NCBI GenBank assembly: GCA_015501595.1
Contig: JADNRX010000028.1
Location: forward strand, 186,001-250,000
Reading direction: 5' to 3'
Source: Hymenopellis radicata
Lineage: Eukaryota; Basidiomycota; Agaricomycetes; Agaricales; Physalacriaceae
Length of the DNA stretch: 64,000 bases
The translations under genes and the position numbers were made by a program. The notes below the pieces were generated by a model, which ran no database searches, was not told the DNA's origin, and worked only from the letters and a program-made list of their open reading frames with translations. Within the stretch, counting starts at the first letter, position 1, and each line of letters opens with the position of its first letter. Shown here in pieces: positions 33,641-43,836 of this stretch.

Positions 33641-34215
33641 GGCTAGGAATCGATTGGCATCGTCCCCGGGCGCGCGCGACACCTCGTTCTGGCTCCATAC
33701 CATCATCACTACCTCCTACCCTCATCTGGGGCGCATTTCCTTTTTGCATACGCCCCCATCACGGTCGTCGTGCTCAGTTTTACCATTATCCACGCTCAGG
33801 AATCGATTGGCATTGTTTACAGAGCCGTGCGACGTCTTGATTCGCCCTCAAACCATCATCTCCTCCTTCGGATACCTTCTGGTCGCATTTCCCGAGGATT
33901 GCGAGATAGAAGACCCACATTTTTCGTCAATGGTCTCGTACGCTCTAGCCGCTTTCGTCACAGCACGGTGAGAACTTCTCTTTAAACTTTTCATGGTTTC
34001 ATTTGAGCTCATTCTGTACTGCAGGCTTGTATTGCGGGCAAACATCCTGTCCAGCGGACGACTGGTCTCAATATAGTACGTTTTATTGTCGACTTCCTTA
34101 GCTTCTTTTATTGTGTCAATGCTTGTAGTAGTACGATGTACAATAGCTTCAGCTGTCGTGAATCAGTAGTCCTCTTGGGTGATAACTCCATAACTTTAGC
34201 CCGTTTCGACCAGGA
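33641..34215 (+). repeat. dispersed repeat locus 1, with an internal 154-bp tandem repeat
   Basis: Two internal units start AGGAATCGATTGGCAT at about 33646 and about 33800 and both end near a CATTTCC element. The left part (33641-33945) is similar in direct orientation to 52900-53000 and 53605-53655. The right part (about 33946-34215) is similar in inverted orientation to 53650-53890. In locus 2 the left part can be read as NPFASFPDPRNTSF, so it may be a decayed coding segment. Confidence 0.6.
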
Positions 34216-34249
34216 GGACCTTCAAGCGCAAAGTCCCGCGCCACCGGCC

Positions 34250-34620
34250 AGTACATGAGCCGACCCCGCATCAAGCACTCACTCCTTCTCAAGCCGTTGT
34301 CCGTAGCGCGCGAGGAAGACGTGCACGCTCTTCCAGGGCAGGTCGAAGAGGTGAAGAGGTCTCGGCGAGCGCGACATCTCGATCGAAGAACGGACAACTG
34401 GCACCAGTGTCCTAACCCTGGCAAGCGTCTTCGTGCACTGTCAATGGCGCCACCCTCATCCTGATTAACCTTCTCCTCGTCCACCATGCAAGACATTACA
34501 GACATCATCCCGCTCTAGAGAGGATTTACTTTTCGTTGGCAATGATTGGGCGCCCAGAGAGTGCGTATAGCCGGAAATATTCCTCCAGCGGGGGCCTGAA
34601 TTCGGTCTCTGTGTAACGGT
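34250..34620 (+). pseudogene. fragment of a possible membrane protein
   Basis: The stretch 34440-34612 reads TVNGATLILINLLLVHHARH and ERIYFSLAMIGRPESAYSRK to a stop. The hydrophobic start followed by His/Arg-rich residues looks like the end of a membrane-spanning gene. No start or upstream exons could be joined. A minus frame (34149-34508) covers the same bases and is thought to be a shadow. Confidence 0.25.
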
Positions 34621-34760
34621 CAGTCCATATTCCTCATTCGGACTCTCCCATTGACAGTCACCTTCGCCACAAAATGTCGCGGTAAGCTCGTTCACCTCTC
34701 CATTCCGCTTGTCTGCTGAAGATTCGTCGTGTCAGCGCGTTTCTACCTGCAAGCTAAATC

Positions 34761-35295
34761 ATGTCACCTTTGGTAAGTTCTCATTCGCACTGTCTTGAGG
34801 TAGACTTGGACTGCGGAACGTCTGTTCAAGTAGAATCGGTCGAGTGCGCCTCGACAAGGAATCAAAAGAAGCATACGAGTCGGACACGAATTGAGGACGT
34901 GTCGGGAAAGCAAGTGTTGCGAGATGCAGCGGAATATAGCAGTACAGCACGACTTATTGGTGTCTCTAGGTCCGGAAATTCAATCCCGACGTTACCATGA
35001 TAATGAGAATAGCATCAGATTCGGTTATAATGAAAAGAGACGGTCTACAAGAGTTCGGTCAGGGCTTCGAAAAAGGCACCTGGATATTAGAAATATGTCA
35101 GGTTTTGATGATCGAATCCAGGAGAAACGGTCTTTCCTGGCCACAAAACCGGCTCCAGAAACCAGTTCCCTTCACGCTTGCTTGAAACTGAACCCTCAGA
35201 ACGACTTCCTCCCCACCGCTACTGTCTCCGTATTTGCTGCGGTTTCTATGCCACAAATCAGTAAAATTCTGAAGGTAAACTCACCGCTGTTATGA
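34761..35295 (+). CDS. hypothetical ORFs
   Basis: Two overlapping plus frames (34761-35000 and 34891-35295, the latter 134 codons) are open. The longer contains NSIRFGYNEKRRSTRVRSGL and a hydrophobic Ala/Val stretch near the end. No motif recognised; likely at most one exon. Confidence 0.2.
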
Positions 35296-35299
35296 GGCT

Positions 35300-36110
35300 T
35301 TCCTGCTGAACATTTCACGTAGTGGTCGCAACGCTCAATTCGTGTAGCTCGAGCTGAGCGTGGATGGCGAGGGGAGAAGTAAAAGATTCAGAGGTGAAGT
35401 AGAACATCCGATTCGGATCCAGGATGCGTCGCAGCGACGTTTCACGACAAAAGTTGATCAAGAAAAGTTGTCTGCAGCCCAGTGCAAGACAGACACGCGC
35501 TTACGACGAAGTTTGCAGTAAACTTCGCATTTGACGGGTCTAGGAACACCATAGTTGACAGTTTCAGAGCCGTAGAGAGCAGCGTCGAGCTTGACGTTTG
35601 GCACGACGTGGTGGTTAGACGCTGACTCGCAGCACGTCGATCACGCGGTGCTGCCCAATGTGGAAGTTGATGGGTTCGTCTTGAACCATCATCATCTTCA
35701 CCTTCGATCTTCGCTTTTGACGCGTCACGACCCCCGTGGATGATGGCTTCGACTCCTGTTTTCTTTTACAACGTCACCTCCTGCATCCTCGAATTTGATC
35801 CTTTGCCTCAGAGCCGCGTCAAAATCCTCGGCGTCGCCATGACCGACAATGACACAACTTTGTCTGGACTTCAAGACGCGAATATCGGACCAGCGGGACA
35901 TAGAGCAGTGTGGATGGTCTCGCCAGGCTTGGACCTTTGGTTGAAGGTGCTTTTTTCCCTGCTTTGGTAAGCGATCAAAGGAACTTTGTCTTCCACCCCC
36001 ACCATTCCTAACAGACAAATCGACGCGTAAATTACCGTGACTTCGATTCCAGACAAGGTAAATATTCTACTCTTGCTTTTGCGCCTCCCAAAATCGCTAA
36101 ATGCGGACTG
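35300..36110. other. weak ORFs upstream of the SUMO relic
   Basis: The plus frame 35740-35970 (MMASTPVFFYNVTSCILEFD) and the minus frame 35725-36018 share the same bases; neither has a recognisable motif. A possible exon 36021-36057 with a GTAAAT donor precedes the SUMO relic, but it does not supply a start codon in frame that I can verify. Confidence 0.25.
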
Positions 36111-36760
36111 TTTAAAGAGTCACAAAACAGCTTGTCAGACACAGAAAGCCCGCCGCCTGTTGTCAAACCAAATGTCGAGGAGGAAGCAAATGCGCCTATA
36201 AGCGTCAAGGTAGGCTATCGTCTGATGCATCTTCCTTTTCCGCGATGGCTTGATTGTTGCCCATTGTTCCATTCGTCTCTGCTGCGGCTTGATCTGTTAC
36301 TGACGTTGCTTATTCTCTTTCAGGTCGTATCCTCAGCCGGCGAAGAAGTTTTCTTCAAGATCAGGTGCTCTACAATGCTATCCAAGCTCCGATATTGAGA
36401 ATGTCTGGTGCTAAAGTCTTGAAACAACGGCGTCCGTGGAGCTGCAGTCGTCAGTGCCACGGTTCCCTTCGTTGAACTCGGGTTAACATAGCTGTTCTCG
36501 TAGATTCCTTTACGAGAGCAAGCGGATAACTGAGGAGGACACACCTGGGTCTTTAGAGATGGAGAACGATGTTATGATGGAGTGTGAGTCTCTTTCATTC
36601 GGACCGATGATATCTCGCTTAATGCTTGTGCTAGATCAAAATGTTAGAGTTCTTCACCGCGTCCCCATGTATTCCCAGTCCCTTCTATATTTTGACATTT
36701 TTACATGCTATACCTGTACTCCCGCCGCGCCGAACAAAACTATTGCATATCGCGCAATGC
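36111..36760 (+). pseudogene. SUMO (Smt3-like) relic
   Basis: Blocks in order: a TTG where ATG is expected followed by SDTESPPPVVKPNVEEEANA (36132 onward), an intron (about 36211-36324), VVSSAGEEVFFKIRCSTMLS, an in-frame stop near 36396, and about 110 bp further RFLYESKRITEEDTPGSLEM and ENDVMME. These match SUMO, the small modifier attached to lysines of target proteins. The segment between LSKL and RFLY (normally about 14 residues) is lost. The C-terminal Gly-Gly needed for conjugation is absent; the reading after an intron continues QNVRVLHRV instead. The copy cannot make a working SUMO. Confidence 0.75.
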
Positions 36761-36764
36761 TCCC

Positions 36765-37150
36765 TCATCATCCCCCCGAGTCGAGAACGTGTGGTTTGAC
36801 TCGTTCCTTCCCGAACTATGTAGGCGATCTAACATCACTGCCGGTTCGGGGGGAGCGGAGTTGAACTGAGTTCGTTTCGAATACTGACAATTATTTCTGC
36901 GAAATTAACGGCCATGCACAGGACTGTCCTTCCTACTGGGTGTCTTGATTACTACTACTTTCGTGGACTGACTTCCCTCTCACCCGAGCCTCCCCGAACT
37001 AGCACGGTGCATGCCTGTCTTCTGTCTTACCTGCCAGTTCTAGTCCTCTCACGCGACTCCTTGCATTGTCAGTAGACTCATGATAGCCCCTCCTTCACAT
37101 GAGTTGGACATTCTTGTTTGGATTCGCATACCCACATGTAACGAGTAGTC
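36765..37150. other. no recognised gene
   Basis: Spacer between the SUMO relic and the next ORF; contains only chance frames. Confidence 0.35.
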
Positions 37151-37154
37151 GGGC

Positions 37155-37896
37155 AATGGGAAGTCATCGGCGACTTCTTCGTGCGGCATACGACGCTTCT
37201 GGAGTCTTTCAAGCACGTTGGAATGCGGCGAGGGATATTCGCTGCTTCAGGTCGTATAAAGGCGACTAGGATTCCATCGAAACGACTCACCAACCGTGTC
37301 TTTTGTACTCGTTTGCAAAGACTAACACGATGCTCTACCGCTTCATCTCGCTCTTCCTCGTTGATGCGCCTAGCCTGGGCGCCATCACCACGAACAGCTG
37401 CTCCGCCGTTGTCGATGACTGCGATGCCTTTGCCAACGGGGTCAATGTATTTAAAGAAGCCTTGTATTGGGACCGTTATCATTTTACTTACCTTGTTCTT
37501 AATGGACGTGCCACGAAGGTGCTCAGGCTAGTTCAGCCTTTGAATAAGATCATGAACAATGAGGAGGCACATACTTTCTATTGCTGGATAAGCGTCTTAT
37601 ACGTGAAACTCCATCGGCCTTTGTCGCTGACTGAGTCGGACGCTAGTCTCATTTGTGAAAAACTCACCGAGCTCGGGCTCCAAATCATTGCTGCCCTCTC
37701 CTTCGTAGTAGCAAATCCGGACGGGCTCGGTACCCTTCTGTGCTCTGACATGCATTCCATCGAGAACTCGTACGAGCCATCGGGGCATCCACAAGCTGGC
37801 TCCATACAATGTAAGATCGCCTTTTTCCTCAATCACGCCGATATAACACATTCTGTAGGAATGCAGGAATGCTATCCGCTCAGCTGCGGCTGTTGA
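37155..37896 (+). CDS. hypothetical gene, possibly frameshifted
   Basis: A long frame 37303-37896 (197 codons) includes DDCDAFANGVNVFKEALYWD and SDASLICEKLTELGLQIIAA. The preceding coding-like stretch (EVIGDFFVRHTTLLESFKHV, about 37160-37310) is in a different frame, so an intron or frameshift lies near 37310. A minus frame (37597-38010) of 137 codons covers the same DNA, and the strand choice is not certain. No family recognised. Confidence 0.35.
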
Positions 37897-38054
37897 GATC
37901 AAGCTCGAGTTTACTACGAAGACGTGCTGTGCCACGGAGGTGCTGTGCAGCGAGATCTGGTCGATAGTCGAGACGTGCATGAACACAATCTTGTCACCTA
38001 ATTCATTCATTGCTCACCGTTTGAATTCGCATACGATTAACACTTTGTACTTAA

Positions 38055-38888
38055 CTAAAACTCCGAAATGAACACCCTAAATTTATCGTTCCTCAGCGCC
38101 AAAGGATCTCCTGCCACAATGCCAAAATCCTCATTATAAAATGTTATGAGTCGAAGAATGTCCGCATTATTGTAAGCAGCAATACGGCCGCTGAATGCAG
38201 GCGGAACATCCCCAATGCGGGGTTCGGGATTGAGGGCAGGCATTGGAGCAGAGTTCGCCGGCCGGACGGCGTTCGCCAGAGCATGGCCTGAACCAGGGAT
38301 CTGGATGCAACATTGAGCACAGAAGAGGGCAACCGATATAATCGCACCTTCTTCTGGAGAGGCGAATACTCTTGAGGTTGTTGAATTCGAGCATTTCGCG
38401 AAAGAATACGATTATTATCCACGGCAGCCATGGTCTGGCGGTGTGAATCGAGTACGAGCCGTTGAAGAGCGGCAATGTCATTGCGGAGGGCATCAATGCT
38501 TTGCTGGAGGTTTGCCGGAGCGTAGCGCGCTGAGGCATCTAGATTACTCAAGTCAATTCGCAGCTGCAGTATTATAGACAAAGGGAAGGGCATACAGGCC
38601 TGTTCAATCGCGACTTCGCGCATTTCGGCGTCTAAAACAATGGCATCCGTGATTGAAGCATCCTGCCCTGAGGCTAAGAAGAGAAAGTTAGCATTTATTT
38701 GGCGTGAAAGACTGAAACGCACCGTTAATGCCACGTACAGTTGCAACAACTGCCTTGGCATGTGCGATGTGGGCTGCGGCTACGGGGGTCCCGGCGTCGT
38801 GCTGACGATTGAGGTCAACGTTTGCAAGCACGGCCGGAAGTGTTGGATGGACGCTCTGGAGACTATTGATGGTGGCAGGGTACGACAT
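38055..38888 (-). CDS. agaricomycete coiled-coil family protein, paralog B
   Basis: Four exons (38888-38723, 38673-38596, 38538-38348, 38300-38055) give 226 residues. The start is MSYPATINSLQSVHPTLPAV and the family signature DLNRQHDAGTPVAAAHIAHA follows. Further blocks are IVLDAEMREVAIEQA, YAPANLQQSIDALRNDIAAL (coiled coil), NNRILSRNARIQ and RLITFYNEDFGIVAGDPLAL, ending VFISEF. Exons 1 and 2 have exactly the same lengths as in paralog A (166 and 78 nt) and all intron phases agree. Function unknown. The two copies are clearly diverged in sequence, so the duplication is not recent. Confidence 0.8.
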
Positions 38889-39107
38889 AGTGGTTCAAGT
38901 GAGAATCGGATTAAGCCCGCTTATGGAAGCTTTGCGACGTGACCTCGTTACCTCGGTCCCACACGCGCGCGCGCACATCTCTTCCTTTGTAAGACTGACA
39001 GTGACCGGCACACCGCTCTTGCGCTCCCGCACCCGGTATCCCTCAAATCCTCTCTTCCGGCGACGACATGTTCATAAATTTCTACCTGTTACTAGTGCTG
39101 TGCCAAA

Positions 39108-39830
39108 CCACCAACATAGCTGTCCTCGGGACTCGGGTCCTGTTGGTGCGGTAGCCTTGCCTGCCCTTTTCAGCGGGATGTCAACGAGACCGATAGAAAA
39201 ATCATCTCTGGTGTAGAAAACGAGTTCCCACAGTCTTATTACCCAACGATCGAGAGGGCGTACGTCAAGATTTTCTACAGAGTGGATCCGAATACTCCTG
39301 CGAGAACTTTGACACCGCCGGACAGGTGTGTATACTTGCTTGATGGCCGGGTGGACGAACTCAATCGACTGTAGGATGAATACTCGCCATTGAACATGCA
39401 GCACGCCGTCGGCGTCCACGGATACAGTTTCGTTTACTCCCTCCAATCTTTCGAGGTCATTCAAACGGTCTACGACAAGCTGTGTCATGTCAGTGGCGTG
39501 CCCGAAATCCCATGTGTTATCGTTGGATCCAAATCCGACCTCCGTAGTTCGTATGTGGCGTTAATCTTAGCAGATATGTTGACCTGACACGAGTTAGCCG
39601 ACAAGTAACCGCGTCGGATGGCAAAGCTCTGGCTGCCGCGAACAACGCTGCATTCATCGAAACCAGTTCGAAGGATAACACTAATGTCGGTGAGTTAGCT
39701 GATTTTGTGGCTCGTTCGTTTACTTCTTACCTCCATAGCGCGTGCATTCGAGCTATGTCTCGACGAGATTGAGAAGCGTCTCCCAGGAAACCAGACTGTC
39801 GCCCCGGACCACCGATGTCTTCTGATGTGA
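39108..39830 (+). pseudogene. Rheb GTPase relic
   Basis: The last three exons are in good order: 39375-39550 (DEYSPLNMQHAVGVHGYSFV, IPCVIVGSKSD, the NKxD-type base motif), 39598-39689 (RQVTASDGKALAAANNAAFI, ETSSKDN) and 39739-39830 ending DHRCLLM, a CaaX box for farnesylation. Rheb is the small GTPase that activates TOR. The 5' part is broken: IAVLGTR is followed by a frame change, the P-loop reads IEKSSLV where GKSSL is expected, a short deletion shifts the frame before VENEFPQSYYPTIERAYVK, and a further frame change precedes FDTAGQ. Nucleotide binding would be lost. Confidence 0.85.
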
Positions 39831-39834
39831 CCCA

Positions 39835-40216
39835 CGAGGTGGGCGTATATATTCATGTTTATTATCGTTGCAGCCTCCGGAGTGTTGTTGCAAAAACATT
39901 CATAATCTATCCCTCCTCTGCATGTGTATCGCCTTCAAACCCGACGCTCGTGTGTGGTGGCCGCTGTTTCATCAAATCGGGGTATATCAGCTATCACCAG
40001 GTCCAGATGTCAGGATCTTTGCACTAGCCCTTCATTTTCAATTGGGTCTGACTCAGTTTCTCATAACGCAGAGTTTGCCGAGCTACGGTCATTGGTTCGA
40101 GCGACGAACATGCACTTTGTAGTCGCGGGGCCAGCTATAGCTATACACAGTGGAGGTGCTGGCGAGGTCGATAAATACGGGACTGGAGGATGTGGTGAAG
40201 GAGAGACGAGGTAACG
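39835..40216. other. no recognised gene
   Basis: Chance frames only; spacer between the Rheb relic and the transporter relic. Confidence 0.35.
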
Positions 40217-40710
40217 ATGACATCCGCCGAATCAGCGTCCTTTACCAGCCGTCATCCTCCCGGTGGATATATGCTGGGTAAGCGAAGGCGAGGAGCCTTA
40301 GCTGAGGTGGATAATGCCAAGTTTTCGTGCGTTGCCGTTACTACTCTCACCGCCAAGACGGTTCATGTTTGCTCTACAGCCGGTTCCACGTCGAAGTCTG
40401 TCTTGTAGCAGGTGTCGGTTTCTTTACAGATGCGTGCGTGCTTTCGGCATCCCGCCTTGCTGTGATTTACGCTCTGCAGATATGACATCTTCGCTATCAA
40501 CATCGCTTCTGTGATGCTGGGCTATGTCTATGGTGGCGATGGTTGGTGCTGCCGTCTACTTATGCACCTCATCTGACCGCATTAACTAGATCACAAACTC
40601 AGTATTAATCAAGACCTTGGAGTCAAAGTCGCTGCCCCAATCGGCACCCTTCTTGGACAACTTCTCTTTGGATGGCTTGCTGATGTCGGGCGAAAATCAA
40701 ATCAAGGATA
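40217..40710 (+). pseudogene. PHO84-type phosphate transporter, N-terminal relic
   Basis: The ATG frame at 40217 reaches GKRRRGALAEVDNAKFS; then in other frames VCLVAGVGFFTDA (about 40398), RYDIFAINIASVMLGYVYGG (about 40478) and LSINQDLGVKVAAPIGTLLG followed by FGWLADVGRKS (about 40597-40700). This order matches the first two to three membrane segments of the inorganic-phosphate:H+ symporter family in the major facilitator superfamily. The frame changes between blocks and nothing of the remaining nine helices is present, so it is a truncated pseudogene. Confidence 0.8.
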
Positions 40711-40763
40711 ATCAGTATCAGGTAAGAGCTCTAAATTTTATGCACGAGTGACACCGATAGCTG

Positions 40764-41568
40764 ATGATCTGTTTCAGCTTTCGCCCACGCTGGTCTCTCT
40801 TCCCGACCAGCAACGTATTGTCAGAGCTCGAGTGGCCTGTAATCATTCCTGATGTTGTGTTTTCAATGAGAGTCCCTCTGTCTAGCGCTCGCCTAATCGC
40901 TGTGCGTCGCTATCACCGTGGTTACGTCTTTGCCAATTCGGACACCCCACAAGTCGGAGACGATGATGTTCTCAAAATCCCCATTCTCGTAGTTGAATAC
41001 AACAAAGCACTCCTCGTTGAAGCGGATGCGAACTCAACCCACAGAGCACATCGTAAATCGGTCATGACGGCTGCTCTTCCTCTTCATGCAGCTCTTGGCC
41101 TTGAAACACCTCTAGCCGGGCTGTACTTTGAGCAATTCAAAGGGGAAACATTTCTTGCTACTTTGACGGACCAAAACGGAAGTTCACAGGTGTGTATCAT
41201 CGCCAATACTATCATACGCACATCCCATTATGAATCAGCCATTGATACATAGGATTTTCCTCGACTGGCCCCAGCAGTCGCTGAGGTTTATGAATGAACC
41301 GGGGTTACATATCTGGCACGTACGGAGCATAATATCCAACCTACGCGAGATTGCGACGCGTATCGTTTCCGAGAGCATGCAGTGTTCGGCGGACACGGCC
41401 TTGCGCATCTGTTCCTGGCCGAACCAGTCCTACATCGAGCCTCCAGACCTTGTGGAGAACCGACGTCCGGTTGATAGCCTGCATCCTCCGTTGGTTGCCA
41501 GTGATCCCGTACTCAAGTACGGCCGTCTGTCTCCTTACTCTGCACTCTCACCAATTCGTCCTGTCTAG
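40764..41568 (+). pseudogene. upstream partial copy of the following gene
   Basis: The reading WPVIIPDVVFSMRVPLSSAR, then ILVVEYNKALLVEADANSTH and LYFEQFKGETFLATLTDQNG, then after an intron (about 41190-41252) FMNEPGLHIWHVRSIISNLR, resembles the C-terminal half of the gene at 41570-42842 (there VLIVEYVLLSDERFQ and IGLLVERNTVTTVMVW). It looks like a tandem paralog that lost its 5' half. No known domain. Confidence 0.4.
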
Positions 41569-41569
41569 C

Positions 41570-42842
41570 ATTTTGTTTTCTTCCGATGTAACGTCCATTG
41601 AAGAATGGCTGGAGGCATCCGGCGTCGTCTTCGGGGCACCCCAAACAAGTGTGAAATTGCCGACGCATATAAGGGATTGGCTTGAGTGCTTCAAGGGCTC
41701 CCGCGAAGTGGACTGGGCTCGTGTTTTGGTGCGTTATGTACAAAGTTTACTCTGATTCTGTCTAATTCTACGGTCCCGCAAAGACGATCATTGAGGATAC
41801 CAAGAAGGGGATCCCTGACGATGCTCACAACCTGATTGAACCCTTTCTGGCAGCATATGAGAAATCCTCAGTTTTAACTTCCGTATCTCCTGTTCAATCG
41901 CTTTCGACGGCCGATGTCTCGTTTTCATTGACTTTCTGCTTGTACGCGAGAGATCTACGCAAGGTCTCCGTCAGCTCGCTTGATAGCCACTCGCTCACGA
42001 CTCATTGGATAAGCCTCTACAGCTCTCTTTTCTCTCGTGCATGGCAGGCGAAGGAGACAAATCTCATTCTCCAGTGAGTATTCCCTCGCTTTGTGATCTC
42101 AAAAAACTAATGATTATAAGTCACTGTCCACAATGGCATGTTCATCACTGTCTCCGCCGCTCAGATGTACCGTTTCTCGGAGAGATGCGTCCGAACTTTG
42201 CATTCCTGCTTGGTCTTCCTGAAGACTCCCTTATTCTCCCACAACGACCGAAGGACAGAAAGGAAGCTCTTATGTTCGACTTCGCAGTAACTACTCATTA
42301 CACCCAGTATACTGGGATTGACCGTGTTCAGATTACGGTGCTGATCGTAGAATATGTCTTGCTATCCGACGAACGTTTTCAACACCTCGCACATCTCTCC
42401 ATGGCGCTGAGGTCTGCACTTGCACTCTGGGAAGTTCACTGCGTTGCGGCTCCGGTCATCGGCTTGCTTGTCGAAAGAAATACTGTCACAACGGTGATGG
42501 TTTGGATTGACGAAGACGAGAAGGTACGATCCTGCACATCACGTATGATCTGGTATCTGCTGAGTGAGATTACAGTGTATAATCGGCGAAGTTTCCGGTT
42601 ATAGATTAGATGTATTCGATCCGTATGATGTCTTCAAGCTATACGAGCTTGTGAAAGCGCAAGGCTTAGAGGCCTTCCGAGCTCAGATAGGCCAGATGAT
42701 AAATGCCCATGCGGAAGAAGCGCTCGATGGGCTGTCAAATGATGACTATTGCAGCTGGAAACTGCCTGCTACGAGAGCTCCGAGTGCTGAAATGTATAGT
42801 GATAAAGAGTCCGTAGCGGGGTGGAATGCGGGCGTACAGTAA
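41570..42842 (+). CDS. multi-exon protein of unknown function
   Basis: Exons in order: about 41590-41727 (SDVTSIEEWLEASGVVFGAP), from about 41784 (TIIEDTKKGIPDDAHNLIEP, SVSSLDSHSLTTHWISLYSS) to about 42073, about 42120-42523 (MRPNFAFLLGLPEDSLILPQ, ALMFDFAVTTHYTQYTGIDR) and 42576-42842 (CIIGEVSGYRLDVFDPYDVF, ending WNAGVQ). The last two introns are canonical (GTGAGT..AAG and GTACGA..CAG) and the frames join without stops. The start codon was not found with certainty. I recall similar uncharacterised proteins in mushroom genomes but no named domain. Confidence 0.5.
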
Positions 42843-42989
42843 CGTCTACTTGTAATGAAATGAGCAAAGTTTTACTGAAGAAACATTGTAAAAGACCAAG
42901 TCCAGCTTAAATTTCATGCGTATCGTTCACCTGCAAGTTCCTGTAAGACTCTAGCAGCGTCACCGTGCTCGGGCGCCAAAAGATATACG

Positions 42990-43836
42990 ACCAGCATCAA
43001 GATCCCCGAGATGCTACTCAACTTGTCTCCGACATGATAAGTAACTTGAGCCTCAACGTATATAGGCGACCGCCGACATCGTACAGTGCCAACAGGGGCG
43101 GCGGAGTTCTTCGAGGACAAATGCCGGCCAGAGGTCCACCATTAAGCACGCCGTCTTCCATGACTTTCTTCCCTGCGAGAAACCCGAACATTCCGTAGGT
43201 GGTCTTGTAGGAGTACCACGACCGCCCCGTCCGCCCCGCCTTCGACTTGTTTGTTGCATTCCGTAGATCAGGTCATCGCGGTTATGGTAGCTGAAACCAA
43301 GGACACTTTGGACGGAGCCGCTAGTAAACCCGCCTCCATGAATCCACACGGTGTCACGATAACAGGGAGCCGTTTCGAATCGTCAATTTGACCGGGGAGG
43401 TACACACTAAGAGAACGTTCAGTGCGCGCGCCAGAGAGCGAAGTAGGGTACAAGAGACAATCCCCCGATTCGGGCAAGCTGAGGATGCCGAATCGTGGCG
43501 GCGCCTTGCGCCGGATATTCAGGGCTTCTTGTGGATGGCTGGGGTGCGTTGAATCGAAGAGGGTCTTACACGCGTCATGTAAATGAGATCCAGTCAAGCA
43601 AGTACGTACCTGTTGGGGGAGCAGCATCACCGGTACTTAAGAACTGTCGGAAAACATCGGGTACCATATCGTACATAGTTGGCGTATCCTAGATCGATGA
43701 CCGGAACATACGCGTTCCTAGCACAGCTTGATGCATGAATAAGTGACAGAATACTTAAGTCTTCGATGCCAATATTGGCTGTCAAACGGTGGAGCATCAT
43801 CACGTTCCAGACGTGTGCTCTCAAGGCCATTTTCAA
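42990..43836 (-). pseudogene. type-B carboxylesterase relic
   Basis: The reading starts LSILSLIHASSCARNAYVPV (signal-peptide-like) with VIDLGYANY, continues after a gap with LPESGDCLLY (the EDCL region), VYLPGQIDDSKRLPVIV, a frame change, WIHGGGFTSGS (oxyanion-hole HGGG), and YKTTYGMFGFLAGKKVMEDG in yet another frame. The nucleophile motif GESAG and the rest of the enzyme are absent. The family comprises secreted or microsomal esterases and lipases. The several frame changes and the missing nucleophile mark it as dead. Confidence 0.8.
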
